Of a DNA stretch of 37,882 nt, positions 1 through 7,909 are shown piece by piece. The stretch's first letter is position 1. Every line of letters starts with the position of its first letter. Made by a program: the position numbers and the translations under genes. The stretch lies in NCBI GenBank assembly GCA_003605055.1, contig QZKP01000022.1, forward strand, positions 1 through 37,882, written 5' to 3'. The stretch is from Desulfarculus sp. (lineage in GTDB: Bacteria; Desulfobacterota; Desulfarculia; Desulfarculales; Desulfarculaceae). The notes beneath the pieces were generated by a model that saw only the letters and a program-made list of their open reading frames with translations, did no database searches and was not told the DNA's origin.

Positions 1-184
1 CAATGAGATGCTGGCCATCAAGGGCTGTCCGCCCAAGCCCGAGCAGGTGGTGGAGGCCTTGCAGGCGGCGGGGATCGCGGTGGACCGCCGCCTGTTTGAG
101 AACATCGACGCCTTCCCCGGCGCCCTGATGAAACGCTACCAGGGAAAACCCGAGTTTGATGAGTCCCTCTTCAGGGTGGACTAG
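1..184 (+). CDS. C-terminal end of an unidentified protein (DUF362-like?), cut by the window edge
   Basis: Codons begin at base 2 and run open to a TAG at 182-184, giving about 60 residues. The readable part contains the string IKGCPPKPEQVVEALQAAGI followed by a charged tail ending FRVD. A Gly-Cys-Pro-Pro motif before an amphipathic helix occurs in DUF362-type iron-sulfur proteins and also in NuoB/hydrogenase small subunits. The tail does not look like NuoB, so DUF362-like is the weaker-than-usual first choice. The next gene starts 11 bases downstream, so the two are probably co-transcribed. The amino-terminal part lies outside the window, so function cannot be settled here. Confidence 0.5.
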   Translation, partial: NEMLAIKGCPPKPEQVVEALQAAGIAVDRRLFENIDAFPGALMKRYQGKPEFDESLFRVD

Positions 185-195
185 GGGCATAAACG

Positions 196-1110
196 ATGAG
201 TGAGCAGCAGAACAAATCCGCCGGCGGCGAGAAGCTGGTGTTGGTCCTGGGTGCGGGCTTCATGGGCGCGGGCATCGCCCAGGTCTGCGCCCAGGCCGGT
301 TACCGCGTGCATCTTTACGACGTCAAGCCAGAGGCCCTGGAGCGGGCCCTCAAGGGCATGGCCGCCTCCCTGGGCAAGCTGGCCGCCAAGGGGCGCCTCA
401 GCGAAACGCCCGCACAGGTGCTGGCCCGGGTGCAGACCGTAGCCGGTCTGGAGAGCGCCGCCCAGGCGTGCTGGGTGATCGAGGCGGCCCTGGAGATCGA
501 GTCGCTCAAAAAGGAGCTGTTCGCAGAGCTGGACCGCCTGGCTCCGGCCAGCACCCCCCTGGCCAGCAACACCTCCTCCATCCCCATCAGCCGCCTGGCC
601 GCAGCCACTCAGCATCCGGAGCGAGTGCTGGGCACCCACTTCTTCGGCCCGGTGCCCCTCATGGGCCTGGTGGAGGTGATCAAGGCCGACAAGACCAGCG
701 ACGAGGTGTTCGAGCGGGGGGTGGCCTTCGTGCGCTCCCTGGGCAAAACCCCGGTGCGCGTGCGGCGCGACATCCCCTGCTTCGTGATGAACCGCATCTT
801 CTCGGCCGCCTTCCGGGAGGCCGCGGACCTGGTGGCCGCCGGCGTGGTAAGCCCCGAGGACGTGGACGTGGGCATGAAGCTGGGTTACGGCTGGAACGCA
901 GGACCCTTTGAGATCGCCGACAACGCGGGCCTGGACACCTGGGTGCTCATCGCCGAGTCCATGCGGGCCCTGGGGGAAGAGAACCTGGTTTCCCAATCGG
1001 ACCTGATCCCCAACATGGTGGCCCAGGGCCGCCTGGGCCGCAAGGTGGGTAAGGGCTTCTACCGCTACACCCCCGAGGGCAAGCGCCTGTCCTGGGACGA
1101 GCAGGCCTGA
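196..1110 (+). CDS. 3-hydroxyacyl-CoA dehydrogenase, monofunctional (HbdA/PaaH-like)
   Basis: This 304-residue protein has the length and two-domain layout of NAD-dependent 3-hydroxyacyl-CoA dehydrogenases, which oxidise 3-hydroxyacyl-CoA to 3-ketoacyl-CoA. The Rossmann motif GAGFMGAGIAQ is at residues 19-29, with an acidic residue (YDVK) at the end of the second strand as expected for NAD. The catalytic set is recognisable: Ser127 in ASNTSS, His148 in GTHFF and Asn199 in FVMNR. The C-terminal helical domain ends with GRKVGKGFYRY. Two usually conserved stretches differ: HFFGPVP where HFFNPVP is normal, and IPCFVMNR where PGFVxNR is normal. An AGGGG lies shortly before the ATG. It sits between an unidentified gene and a QueG-like gene. 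It may be a divergent paralogue rather than a housekeeping enzyme. Confidence 0.9.
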   Translation: MSEQQNKSAGGEKLVLVLGAGFMGAGIAQVCAQAGYRVHLYDVKPEALERALKGMAASLGKLAAKGRLSETPAQVLARVQTVAGLESAAQACWVIEAALEIESLKKELFAELDRLAPASTPLASNTSSIPISRLAAATQHPERVLGTHFFGPVPLMGLVEVIKADKTSDEVFERGVAFVRSLGKTPVRVRRDIPCFVMNRIFSAAFREAADLVAAGVVSPEDVDVGMKLGYGWNAGPFEIADNAGLDTWVLIAESMRALGEENLVSQSDLIPNMVAQGRLGRKVGKGFYRYTPEGKRLSWDEQA

Positions 1111-1124
1111 GTCCGGCGCTGGAA

Positions 1125-2249
1125 ATGGGGCTCAAGCAGCTTATCCGGGAGAAGGCCCTGGAGCTGGGCTTCGAAGGCATCGGCTTCACCGGCGTGGAGC
1201 CGCTGGACCTGTACATCAAGGAGTTCCGCTCCCGGCCCGAAATGTACCAGTGGGTGACGACCCCCCAGTTCGACCTGTTGCGCGGGGCCGAGGTCACTCA
1301 GCGCTACCCCTGGGCCCGCAGCCTGCTGGTGCTGATCCGCAACTATCACCGCCGCCGCTTCCCCCGTCAGCTCATCGGCGTCATCGGCCGCTGCTACCAG
1401 GTGGACGAGCGCAAGGAAAAGGGCTCGGAACACCAGCGCCTGATGGATTTCTTCGCCTTTCTCAAGGACCAGGGCCTCAAGTTCCGCTGGGATGGCGAGA
1501 TACCCGCGCGCATGGCCGCAGCCCGGGCGGGGGTGGTCACCTACGGCAAGAACTGCTTCGTCTACGCGCGGGGGGCCATGCGCGGCGCCTCCTGGCTGGA
1601 GAGCATCCCCCTGGTGCTGGATGCCGAGCTCGCCCCGGACGAGCCTTCCATCGAGCTGGGCTGCCCGGACTGGTGCAAGAATGCCTGCGTGGCCGCCTGC
1701 CCCACCGGCGCGCTCTACGCCCCCAAGAAGATGCGTCCGCAGCGCTGCATCGCCTACAACACCTATTTCGCGCCCGGCCTGACGCCCGCGGAGCTGCGGG
1801 AGCCCATGGGCACCTGGGTCTACGGCTGCGACCGCTGCCAAGAGGTCTGCCCACGCAACCAGCCCTGGCTCAACCAGCCCCTGCCGGACAACCCGCCGCT
1901 CATGGCCCGGGCCGAAGACTTCGCCCTGGAGCGGCTGCTGGCCATGGATACGGAGTATTATCTGGCCAATATCTGGCCGCTGTGTTTCTACATCTCGCGT
2001 CGGCAGGTGGCCCAGTGGCAGATGAACGCGGCCCGGGCCCTGGGCAACCGGGGCGACAGGGAGGCGGCGCCGCTGCTGGCCCGGGCCCTGGCCGACTCCC
2101 CGGACTACACGGTGCGGGCCATGGCCGCCTGGGCCCTGGGCCGCCTGGGCGGGGAGCGGGCCGGGAAGTTTCTGGAGGCGGCGCGCCCCCGCGAGGACGG
2201 TATGGTGCGGCAGGAGATAGAGGACGCCCTGGCCAGGGCCCGCGCGTAA
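1125..2249 (+). CDS. QueG-like 4Fe-4S protein with C-terminal HEAT repeats
   Basis: This 374-residue protein resembles epoxyqueuosine reductase (QueG), a cobalamin- and two-[4Fe-4S]-dependent enzyme of tRNA queuosine synthesis. The N-terminal half has the DUF1730-type cofactor domain: WDGEIPAR near residue 122 matches the QueG stretch with the catalytic Asp (Asp123 here), followed by TYGKN. The ferredoxin-like part has Cys180, Cys184, Cys188 and Cys192 before PTGAL, then Cys208, and a second group Cys235, Cys238 and Cys242 in GCDRCQEVCPRN. Residues about 305-374 are two HEAT-like repeats, as in QueG. The first cysteine group is spaced three-three-three instead of two-two-three. The neighbours are acyl-CoA genes, not queuosine genes, so a role outside tRNA modification is possible. 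The start is the ATG 14 bases after the previous stop. Confidence 0.75.
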   Translation: MGLKQLIREKALELGFEGIGFTGVEPLDLYIKEFRSRPEMYQWVTTPQFDLLRGAEVTQRYPWARSLLVLIRNYHRRRFPRQLIGVIGRCYQVDERKEKGSEHQRLMDFFAFLKDQGLKFRWDGEIPARMAAARAGVVTYGKNCFVYARGAMRGASWLESIPLVLDAELAPDEPSIELGCPDWCKNACVAACPTGALYAPKKMRPQRCIAYNTYFAPGLTPAELREPMGTWVYGCDRCQEVCPRNQPWLNQPLPDNPPLMARAEDFALERLLAMDTEYYLANIWPLCFYISRRQVAQWQMNAARALGNRGDREAAPLLARALADSPDYTVRAMAAWALGRLGGERAGKFLEAARPREDGMVRQEIEDALARARA

Positions 2250-2283
2250 GCAAACCGGCATCCCAAGCGATGAGGTAAGAATC

Positions 2284-3042
2284 ATGGGTAAGACAAGCTA
2301 CGGCCTGGAGGGCAAGGTGGCGCTGGTCACTGGCGGCAGCCGGGGCATCGGGCTGGCCACGGCCAAACGCCTGCGCGAGGAAGGGGCCCAGGTAGCCATC
2401 TGCGGCCGCAGGCCGGAGGGGCTGCAGGCCGCGGCCGCGGAGCTGGGCGGGGAGGTGCTCACCGTGGCCGCCCACATCGCCAAGGAAGACCAGGTGCAGG
2501 CCCTGTTCCAGGCGGTCAGGGAGCGTTTCGGCCGCCTGGACGTGTTGATCAACAACGTGGGCATGAACCTGATCACCCCCTCCCTTGCCGACACTGACCC
2601 GGGGCTGTGGCAGAAGATCATAGACAGCAACCTGAACGGCAACTTCCTCTGCTCGCGGTTGGCGGCCCAGATCATGAAGGGCCAGGGCGGCGGCAAGATC
2701 GTCTCGATCTCTTCAGTGGCCGGCCGCCGGGCGGCGCCCTTCATGGGCGTGTACGGTATCGCCAAGGCGGGCATCGAGATGATGACCAAGGTGCTGGCCG
2801 TCGAGCTGGCCTCGTGCAACATCCAGGTCAACGCGGTGGCCCCGGCCATGGTCAAGACCGACTTCTCCAAGCCATTCTGGTCGGATGAAAACGTGCATAA
2901 AAAAATCGTGGCCAGCATCCCGGCCGGCCGCCTGGCCGAGCCCCTGGACGTGGTGCACCCAGTGCTGTTCTTGGCCTCGGCCGGGGCGGACTACATCACC
3001 GGCCAGACCCTGGTGGTTGACGGAGGGGCCTCGGTGGCCTGA
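2284..3042 (+). CDS. SDR-family oxidoreductase (FabG-like)
   Basis: This classical short-chain dehydrogenase of 252 residues probably interconverts a hydroxyl and a keto group using NAD(P)H. The cofactor motif TGGSRGIG is at residues 16-23, NNVG at 90-93, and the catalytic Ser144, Tyr157 and Lys161 lie in SISSVAG and YGIAK. The C-terminus ends YITGQTLVVDGGASVA, typical of the family. Arg residues after the second strand (GRRPEG) suggest NADP preference, but this is only indicative. GAGG sits eight bases before the ATG. It is the last gene before the terminator at 3064-3111 and so ends the leftmost plus-strand unit. The substrate is unknown; a 3-hydroxyacyl-CoA is suggested only by context. 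Confidence 0.9.
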   Translation: MGKTSYGLEGKVALVTGGSRGIGLATAKRLREEGAQVAICGRRPEGLQAAAAELGGEVLTVAAHIAKEDQVQALFQAVRERFGRLDVLINNVGMNLITPSLADTDPGLWQKIIDSNLNGNFLCSRLAAQIMKGQGGGKIVSISSVAGRRAAPFMGVYGIAKAGIEMMTKVLAVELASCNIQVNAVAPAMVKTDFSKPFWSDENVHKKIVASIPAGRLAEPLDVVHPVLFLASAGADYITGQTLVVDGGASVA

Positions 3043-3063
3043 GCCAGCCGCGGCGCTGCGCCT

Positions 3064-3111
3064 AAAAAAGATCATCCCCGCCCAGCTCCAGGCAGCGGCG
3101 GGGAGATTTTT
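3064..3111. terminator. Bidirectional rho-independent terminator
   Basis: CCCCGCC (3076-3082) pairs with GGCGGGG (3097-3103). On the plus strand the stem is followed by AGA and five T (3107-3111). On the minus strand it is followed, after ATGATC, by six T (the A run at 3064-3069). It lies between the convergent SDR gene (stop 3042) and BKACE gene (stop 3137), so it can end both transcripts. Confidence 0.7.
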
Positions 3112-3136
3112 GATTGAGGTAGAGGCCGGCGGGGCG

Positions 3137-4051
3137 CTAGCGCCTTTTCAGGCCCAGGCGCTGGCGGGCACCGTCGGGCGTGGCCGGCTCCAGGCCGAAC
3201 TCCGCCAGGATGCGCGCCAGCTTTTCCACCAACTCGCCGCTGGAGCGGGCCAGGCGTCCCTTGGCCAGGTAGAGATTGTCCTCCAGTCCCACCCGACAAC
3301 CCCCGCCCATGAAGGCCGCCGCCGTACAGATGGGGAACTCCATCTTGCCGGCGCCAAAGGCGGACCAGACGTAGTTCTGCGGTCCGAAGAGCCGGTCCGC
3401 GGTCTGCTGCAGGTGCACCAGGTCCGGCAGGGTGGGCTGGATGCTGCCCAGGATGCCCATGACGAATTGCAAAAACAAGGGCGGTTCCAGCCAACCCTCG
3501 TCCAAGACATAGGCCGCGTTGTACAGGTGGCCCACGTCGTAAATCTCCAGCTCGGGCTTAGTGCCGCTGTCGGTGAAAATCTTACAGAGCATCTCCATGT
3601 CGGCGAAGGTGTTGCGGAAGATGCCGGCCTTGCTGCCCTCCAGGAACTCCTTTTCCCAGGGATGCTTCCACTGGTCGTGCTTCTTGGCCACCGGGTGCAG
3701 GGCGAAGTTGATGGTGCCCATGTTGAAAGAGGCCAGTTCCGGGTGCAGCTCGCTCACGGCCGCGGCCCGCTCCTGGGCGGTCATGCCCAACCCGCCGCCG
3801 GTGGTGATGCAGACAATGGCGTCGCACTGGGAGCGGATCTGCTCCAGCATGGGGCGGAACAGAGCCACCTCCGCGCTGGGCCGGCCGTCCCGGGGGTCGC
3901 GGGCGTGCAGGTGCACGCTGGCCGCGCCGGCCCGAGCCGCCGCCACGGCGTCGGCCGCGATCTGCTCGGGAGTGATGGGCAGATAGGGAGACATGGTTGG
4001 TGTGTGGATGGCCCCCGTGACGGCGGCCGTTATCATAACCTCGTTGGGCAT
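3137..4051 (-). CDS. BKACE-family beta-keto acid cleavage enzyme (Kce-like, DUF849)
   Basis: At 304 residues this matches the DUF849/BKACE family, zinc-dependent TIM-barrel enzymes. They condense a beta-keto acid with acetyl-CoA to give acetoacetate and a new acyl-CoA. The founding member cleaves 3-keto-5-aminohexanoate in lysine fermentation. The start ITAAVTGA, the metal-binding SVHLHARDP (His47 and His49), the TTGGG loop near residue 85 and RVGLEDN with Glu257 near the end are all present. It is the last gene of the minus-strand unit and follows the substrate-binding protein of a Liv transporter, with a GC hairpin between them. This suggests the imported compound, or a product of it, is the beta-keto acid or its precursor. 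The lysine pathway enzymes themselves are not in the window, so the substrate is open. Confidence 0.9.
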   Translation of the reverse strand: MPNEVMITAAVTGAIHTPTMSPYLPITPEQIAADAVAAARAGAASVHLHARDPRDGRPSAEVALFRPMLEQIRSQCDAIVCITTGGGLGMTAQERAAAVSELHPELASFNMGTINFALHPVAKKHDQWKHPWEKEFLEGSKAGIFRNTFADMEMLCKIFTDSGTKPELEIYDVGHLYNAAYVLDEGWLEPPLFLQFVMGILGSIQPTLPDLVHLQQTADRLFGPQNYVWSAFGAGKMEFPICTAAAFMGGGCRVGLEDNLYLAKGRLARSSGELVEKLARILAEFGLEPATPDGARQRLGLKRR

Positions 4052-4112
4052 GACCTCAAGCTCCCGTGAGCGGCCTAATTCGGAGGCCAGTCGGGGACCG
4101 CTGCGGTTGGTT

Positions 4113-4143
4113 GCTCGGGCCGCCGCGCCGCGGCGGCCCGAGC
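4113..4143 (-). repeat. Perfect GC-rich intercistronic hairpin
   Basis: GCTCGGGCCGCCG (4113-4125) and its exact reverse complement (4131-4143) flank a five-base loop. The stem is 13 bp, or 14 if the loop closes by one more pair. It lies just after the stop codon of the binding-protein gene and before the BKACE gene. No U run follows on either strand, so it looks like an mRNA-stabilising or partial-attenuation element rather than a terminator. Confidence 0.7.
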
Positions 4144-4151
4144 CGGTGTAG

Positions 4152-5408
4152 TTACATCTGGCCGGCCTTGCGCTTGCAGCCGGTGTCCTTCAGGGGCTCG
4201 GTGGTCTTTTCGATAGGAATCATCTCCACCATCTTGCTGCCTGGATAGGACTTATCGAACGGGTTTTGCTCCTTGGGGATAATCATGGTCACCGGGATCG
4301 CCGATTGGATCTGGTGATCCTCGGCCCGCATGTACACGTCACCATTGATGCCGTTGTACTTCATGCCCTCCAGAGTCTTGATGATCTTGGGCACGTCCCA
4401 CTTCCCCACCTTGTTGGCCGCGTCCCAGAGCATGCGGATGTGGTAGTTCTTGAAGGCCACGGTGCCCGGCCACTGGTACACGGTGTCCTTGGAGGTGACG
4501 ATCTTCTGCCAGACCTTATGCCAGGCCTGGTTCAAGGCCTGCTGCTTGGGGTTGGGGTTGACGATGCTGCCGAAGTCGGCGGTGACGAATCCCAGGGCCG
4601 CGTCCTGCACGTCCCTGAGCTGCACCCCGTCCTCCAGGAAGTAGGACAGCAGCTTGGCCTTCAGGCCCAGGTTCTTGCCCTGCTTGATCAGCAGACCCAG
4701 GTCCGGACCCCAGTTGCCGGTGAAGACCCACTCGGCGCCCGAGGCGTTGAGCTTGGTGATGTAGGGGGCGAAGTCCTTGGTCATCAAGGGGTGGTAGACC
4801 TCAACCGCCACCTGAATGTCGGGGCGGAATTTCTTGAGGGCTTTCTTGAAGTCGGCCGCGGCCTCGCGCCCGAAGTTGTAGTCCTGGCAGATGATGCCCA
4901 CTTTCTTGACCTTGGGCAGCTTCTGCAGATAGGCCGCCAGGGCGCCGGAGTGCTGCGCGGTGTTCAGGCTGATGCGGAAAAAGTAGGGGTTGCACCCTTC
5001 GCCGGTCAGGCTGGCCGCCTCGGCGCCGTAGCTGACCACCAGCACCTTGTATTTCTTGCCCACCTGGGCCAGGGCCTTGGCGATGTGGCTGCCGGTGCCA
5101 GTGCTGATGACGTTGACCTTCTTCTCCAAGATGGCCTGGGTGGCCAGGCGCACGGCCACGTCGGGCTTGAGCTGGCTGTCATAGTGGAGAACCTCGATCT
5201 TCTTGCCCAGCACGCCGCCCTTTTCCTGGTTGTACTGCATGGCGTGGAACACCATGCCCCAGTTGTAGCTGTCGCCGATGTACTTAAAAGGTCCTGACAG
5301 GGGGTCGAAGGTGGCCACCTTGAAGGTGTCCGCCGCCCATACCCCGCCGGCCAACAGGCTGGCCAGGAAAGCCAGCATGGCCAACATAACCATCAATTTT
5401 CTTTTCAT
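4152..5408 (-). CDS. Liv-type ABC transporter substrate-binding protein (system 1)
   Basis: This 418-residue periplasmic binding protein belongs to the branched-chain amino acid/amide (HAAT) family, which delivers ligands to LivHM. It has a Sec signal peptide: MKRK, a hydrophobic stretch, then cleavage probably after GGVWA. The mature start TFKVATFDPLSGPFKYIGD is the usual first strand and ligand loop. ILEKKVNVISTGTGSHIAKAL and VGIICQDYNFGREAAADFKKAL match the two-lobe Peripla_BP fold. GGAGGAGG precedes the ATG. It follows the LivHMGF genes of the same strand by 49 bases, so it is the fifth component of system 1. The ligand cannot be read from the sequence; members of this family also bind amides, urea, aromatic acids and short organic acids. 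Confidence 0.92.
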   Translation of the reverse strand: MKRKLMVMLAMLAFLASLLAGGVWAADTFKVATFDPLSGPFKYIGDSYNWGMVFHAMQYNQEKGGVLGKKIEVLHYDSQLKPDVAVRLATQAILEKKVNVISTGTGSHIAKALAQVGKKYKVLVVSYGAEAASLTGEGCNPYFFRISLNTAQHSGALAAYLQKLPKVKKVGIICQDYNFGREAAADFKKALKKFRPDIQVAVEVYHPLMTKDFAPYITKLNASGAEWVFTGNWGPDLGLLIKQGKNLGLKAKLLSYFLEDGVQLRDVQDAALGFVTADFGSIVNPNPKQQALNQAWHKVWQKIVTSKDTVYQWPGTVAFKNYHIRMLWDAANKVGKWDVPKIIKTLEGMKYNGINGDVYMRAEDHQIQSAIPVTMIIPKEQNPFDKSYPGSKMVEMIPIEKTTEPLKDTGCKRKAGQM

Positions 5409-5457
5409 GACCGACCTCCTCCTTGAGTTAACCGTTATGCAAAGAGACCAAAGGCTC

Positions 5458-6171
5458 TCAGACCTCCAGATAGCGGCGGCGGATGTCGTCCGCCTGGCGT
5501 ATCTCCTGGGACGTGCCGGAAAAGACGATCTGGCCTTTGGCCATCACGTATCCCCTTTGGGCCAGGTTCAGGGCCACGTTCATGTTCTGCTCCACCAAAA
5601 GGATGGACACCCCGGCCTGGTTGATCTCTCTGAGTATTTGGGCCACCATCTTGCGGATCAGGGGGGCCAGGCCCTCAGTGGGCTCGTCCACCAGAAGCAG
5701 GCTGGGGTTGCCCATCAGGGTGCGGGCGATGGTGAGCATCTGCTGCTCGCCGCCGGAGAGGGTGGTGCCCCGCTGGTGCTGCCGGTCCCGTAGGATGGGA
5801 AACACCGAGTAGATGCGCTCCAGGTCCCAAGCGCCGGCCCCCTGTTCGCGGCCTTGCATGGCCCGCCGGCCCATCAGGAGGTTCTCGGTCACCGACAACC
5901 GCTCGAAGATGGCCCGGTCCTCGGGCACGTAACCGATGCCCAGGCGGGCGATGCGGTGGGACCGCCGGCCCTGCACCGGTTGCCCGCCCCAGGTGATAGT
6001 GCCGGCGGCGGGCTTGACGATGCCCATGATGGTGCGCAGGGTGGTGGACTTGCCCACCCCGTTGCGCCCCAGCAGAGCCACGATCTCCCCGCTCCTCACC
6101 TCCAGGTCCACCCCGTGCAGGATCTGGCTCTTGTCGTAAAAGGCCGTCACGCCCTGGACGCGGAAAAGCAT
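5458..6171 (-). CDS. livF: ABC transporter ATP-binding protein LivF (system 1)
   Basis: This 237-residue ATPase powers LivHM together with LivG. Walker A is LLGRNGVGKSTT near residue 35, the signature is LSGGEQQM, Walker B with the catalytic Glu is LLLVDEPTEGLAP, and the switch region is LLVEQNMN. The start is the ATG at 6169-6171 (MLFRVQGV), two bases after the LivG stop codon and preceded by GAGG. The frame stays open upstream inside livG, but that extension has no family match. The short C-terminus ending RRRYLEV is typical of LivF. Paralogue: the system 2 LivF at 24373-25122. Confidence 0.93.
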   Translation of the reverse strand: MLFRVQGVTAFYDKSQILHGVDLEVRSGEIVALLGRNGVGKSTTLRTIMGIVKPAAGTITWGGQPVQGRRSHRIARLGIGYVPEDRAIFERLSVTENLLMGRRAMQGREQGAGAWDLERIYSVFPILRDRQHQRGTTLSGGEQQMLTIARTLMGNPSLLLVDEPTEGLAPLIRKMVAQILREINQAGVSILLVEQNMNVALNLAQRGYVMAKGQIVFSGTSQEIRQADDIRRRYLEV

Positions 6172-6173
6172 GG

Positions 6174-6917
6174 CTAATCCTCTTCTCCCAAATAGGCCTC
6201 TTTGACCTTGGGGTCCTGCTGAATCTCGTCCTTGGGCCCGGAGGCCAGCACCGCGCCGTAGTGCAGGACGGTGATGCGGTCGGCCAGGCCGAAGACCACC
6301 TCCATGTCGTGCTCGATGATGACCAGGGTCATGCCCTCGGTGACCCGCTTGATCAAATCCACCACGTGGCGGGTTTCCTCGCCGGACATGCCGGCGGTGG
6401 GCTCGTCCAGAAGGATCACCCGCGGCCGCAGGGCCAGGGTCAGGCCGATCTCCAGAGCCCGCTGCTGGCCATAGGCCAGCATGCCGCCGGGCACCTGGGC
6501 CTGCTCGGACAAGCCTATGCGCTCCAGCAGCTGGTCCACCTCCTGGTTCACCGCCGTCATGCGCGACACCTGGTGTATAAAGTCCAGGCGGATGGAGCGG
6601 CGCGAGAGCACCGCTGCTTGCAGGCTCTGGTACACGGTCAGGCGACGGAAGATGTTGGTGATCTGAAAGGAGCGGGCCAGGCCGTGGCGCGCCCGCCAAT
6701 AGACCGGCCGCCGGGTGATGTCCCGGCCGTCCAGAAGCACCGCGCCATCCCTGGGCAGGTACTTGCCGGTGATCAAATTGAACAGGGTGGTCTTGCCCGC
6801 CCCGTTGGGTCCGATGATGGCCCGGCGCTCGCCCTCGGCCACCTCCAGGTCCACGCCGAACAGCACTGCCAGGCCGTGAAAGTCGTGCCGGATGTCTTTG
6901 GTCTGCAGAATGCTCAT
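6174..6917 (-). CDS. livG: ABC transporter ATP-binding protein LivG (system 1)
   Basis: This 247-residue ATPase is the LivG partner of LivF. It has Walker A IIGPNGAGKTTLF near residue 36, a signature in the altered form LAYGQQRALEIG (LSYGQQR is commoner), Walker B VILLDEPTAGM, and IIEHDMEVVFGLADR as the switch-histidine region. The chosen ATG (6915-6917, MSILQTKDI) overlaps the LivM stop codon in an ATGA arrangement, a strong sign of translational coupling. A longer open frame upstream reads inside livM and is not protein-like. The C-terminus KVKEAYLGEED is the usual LivG ending. Confidence 0.93.
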   Translation of the reverse strand: MSILQTKDIRHDFHGLAVLFGVDLEVAEGERRAIIGPNGAGKTTLFNLITGKYLPRDGAVLLDGRDITRRPVYWRARHGLARSFQITNIFRRLTVYQSLQAAVLSRRSIRLDFIHQVSRMTAVNQEVDQLLERIGLSEQAQVPGGMLAYGQQRALEIGLTLALRPRVILLDEPTAGMSGEETRHVVDLIKRVTEGMTLVIIEHDMEVVFGLADRITVLHYGAVLASGPKDEIQQDPKVKEAYLGEED

Positions 6918-7909
6918 GACGCAGCCCTCCGCCCTAAGAGGCCGCTCAACAGACGCTGCAGCCAGAACCAGGCGTAGAGCATCAGGCTGATCAGGCCCCC
7001 GCGGAAATACAGCACCATGGCGATGAAAAAGGCGCCTATGTAGAATTCCCACATGTCGGTGAGGCGCGAAAGCCAGTCGCCCACGAAGACCATGAACAGG
7101 GCGCCCAGCATGGGCCCGAAGAAGTGCCCCACGCCGCCGATCACCATCATCAGGATGACGTCCACCGCCTTGAAGATGTCAATGGAGCCGGTGGAGACGA
7201 ACTCCTGGAACAGGGCGAACATGCTGCCGGCGATGCCCGCCAAGAAGGCGGCGATGGTGAACAGGTAAAAGCGGGTTGTCGCGGTGCGGTGCCCCAAAAA
7301 GCGGGCCCGCTCCTCGTTCTCCCTGAGCAGCACGATGGAGACCCCCAAGGGGGTGCGTATCAAGTGCCAGGCTAAAAACAACATCACCCCTATCACCACC
7401 GCCGTGAACCAGTAAAAGTTGGCGGTGTTGGTCATGTCTATGCCGCCGATGAGGGGTATATGCAGAGGAGGCTTGGGAAAGCCGCCCAGGCCGTCGTCGC
7501 CGCCGGTGACATCGCGCCACTTGAGGGCCACCGCGTACAGGAGCTGATTGAAGGCCAGGGTGAGCATGGCGTAGTAGGTGCCCGAGACGCGGATCAGAAA
7601 TATGGAGAAAAAGGCGCCGATGACCGCCGCGGCCAGGCCGCCCATCAACAGCGCCGGGATGAGGCCCAACCCCTTGATATGCAGCAGCGACAGGGCCGTG
7701 ACATAGGCCCCCACGCCGAAGTAGGCCGCGTGGCCGAAGGAGAGCAGGCCGCCGAAGCCGGTGATCAGGTTCAGGCTCACCGCAAACAGGGCGTAGTAGA
7801 GCACCTCGGTCATCAGGCGCAGGCTGACCGTCCCCAGGTACCAGGGGCAGGCCAAGACCGCCAGGCCTATGACCACCAGGACCGCAATGTTCAACCGCCT
7901 CGTTGTCAT
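6914..7909 (-). CDS. livM: ABC transporter permease LivM (system 1)
   Basis: This inner-membrane permease of 331 residues has about eight to ten hydrophobic segments. The conserved LivM stretch LLSFGHAAYFGVGAY lies near residue 56 and LGVSIVLLRENEERARFLG near residue 195; the latter contains the EAA-like loop that contacts the ATPases. The start is the ATG at 7907-7909, sharing a base with the LivH stop codon (TAATG). The end overlaps livG by four bases. Both couplings indicate a tightly linked operon. Unlike the system 2 LivM, it has no zinc-ribbon tail; its C-terminus ends in a basic, Leu-rich helix. Confidence 0.93.
   Translation of the reverse strand: MTTRRLNIAVLVVIGLAVLACPWYLGTVSLRLMTEVLYYALFAVSLNLITGFGGLLSFGHAAYFGVGAYVTALSLLHIKGLGLIPALLMGGLAAAVIGAFFSIFLIRVSGTYYAMLTLAFNQLLYAVALKWRDVTGGDDGLGGFPKPPLHIPLIGGIDMTNTANFYWFTAVVIGVMLFLAWHLIRTPLGVSIVLLRENEERARFLGHRTATTRFYLFTIAAFLAGIAGSMFALFQEFVSTGSIDIFKAVDVILMMVIGGVGHFFGPMLGALFMVFVGDWLSRLTDMWEFYIGAFFIAMVLYFRGGLISLMLYAWFWLQRLLSGLLGRRAAS

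Noticed and set aside
6172..6699. Longer livF frame extending into livG
   Set aside because: The added residues have no similarity to ATPases and overlap a well-defined livG; the ATG at 6171 gives a standard LivF.
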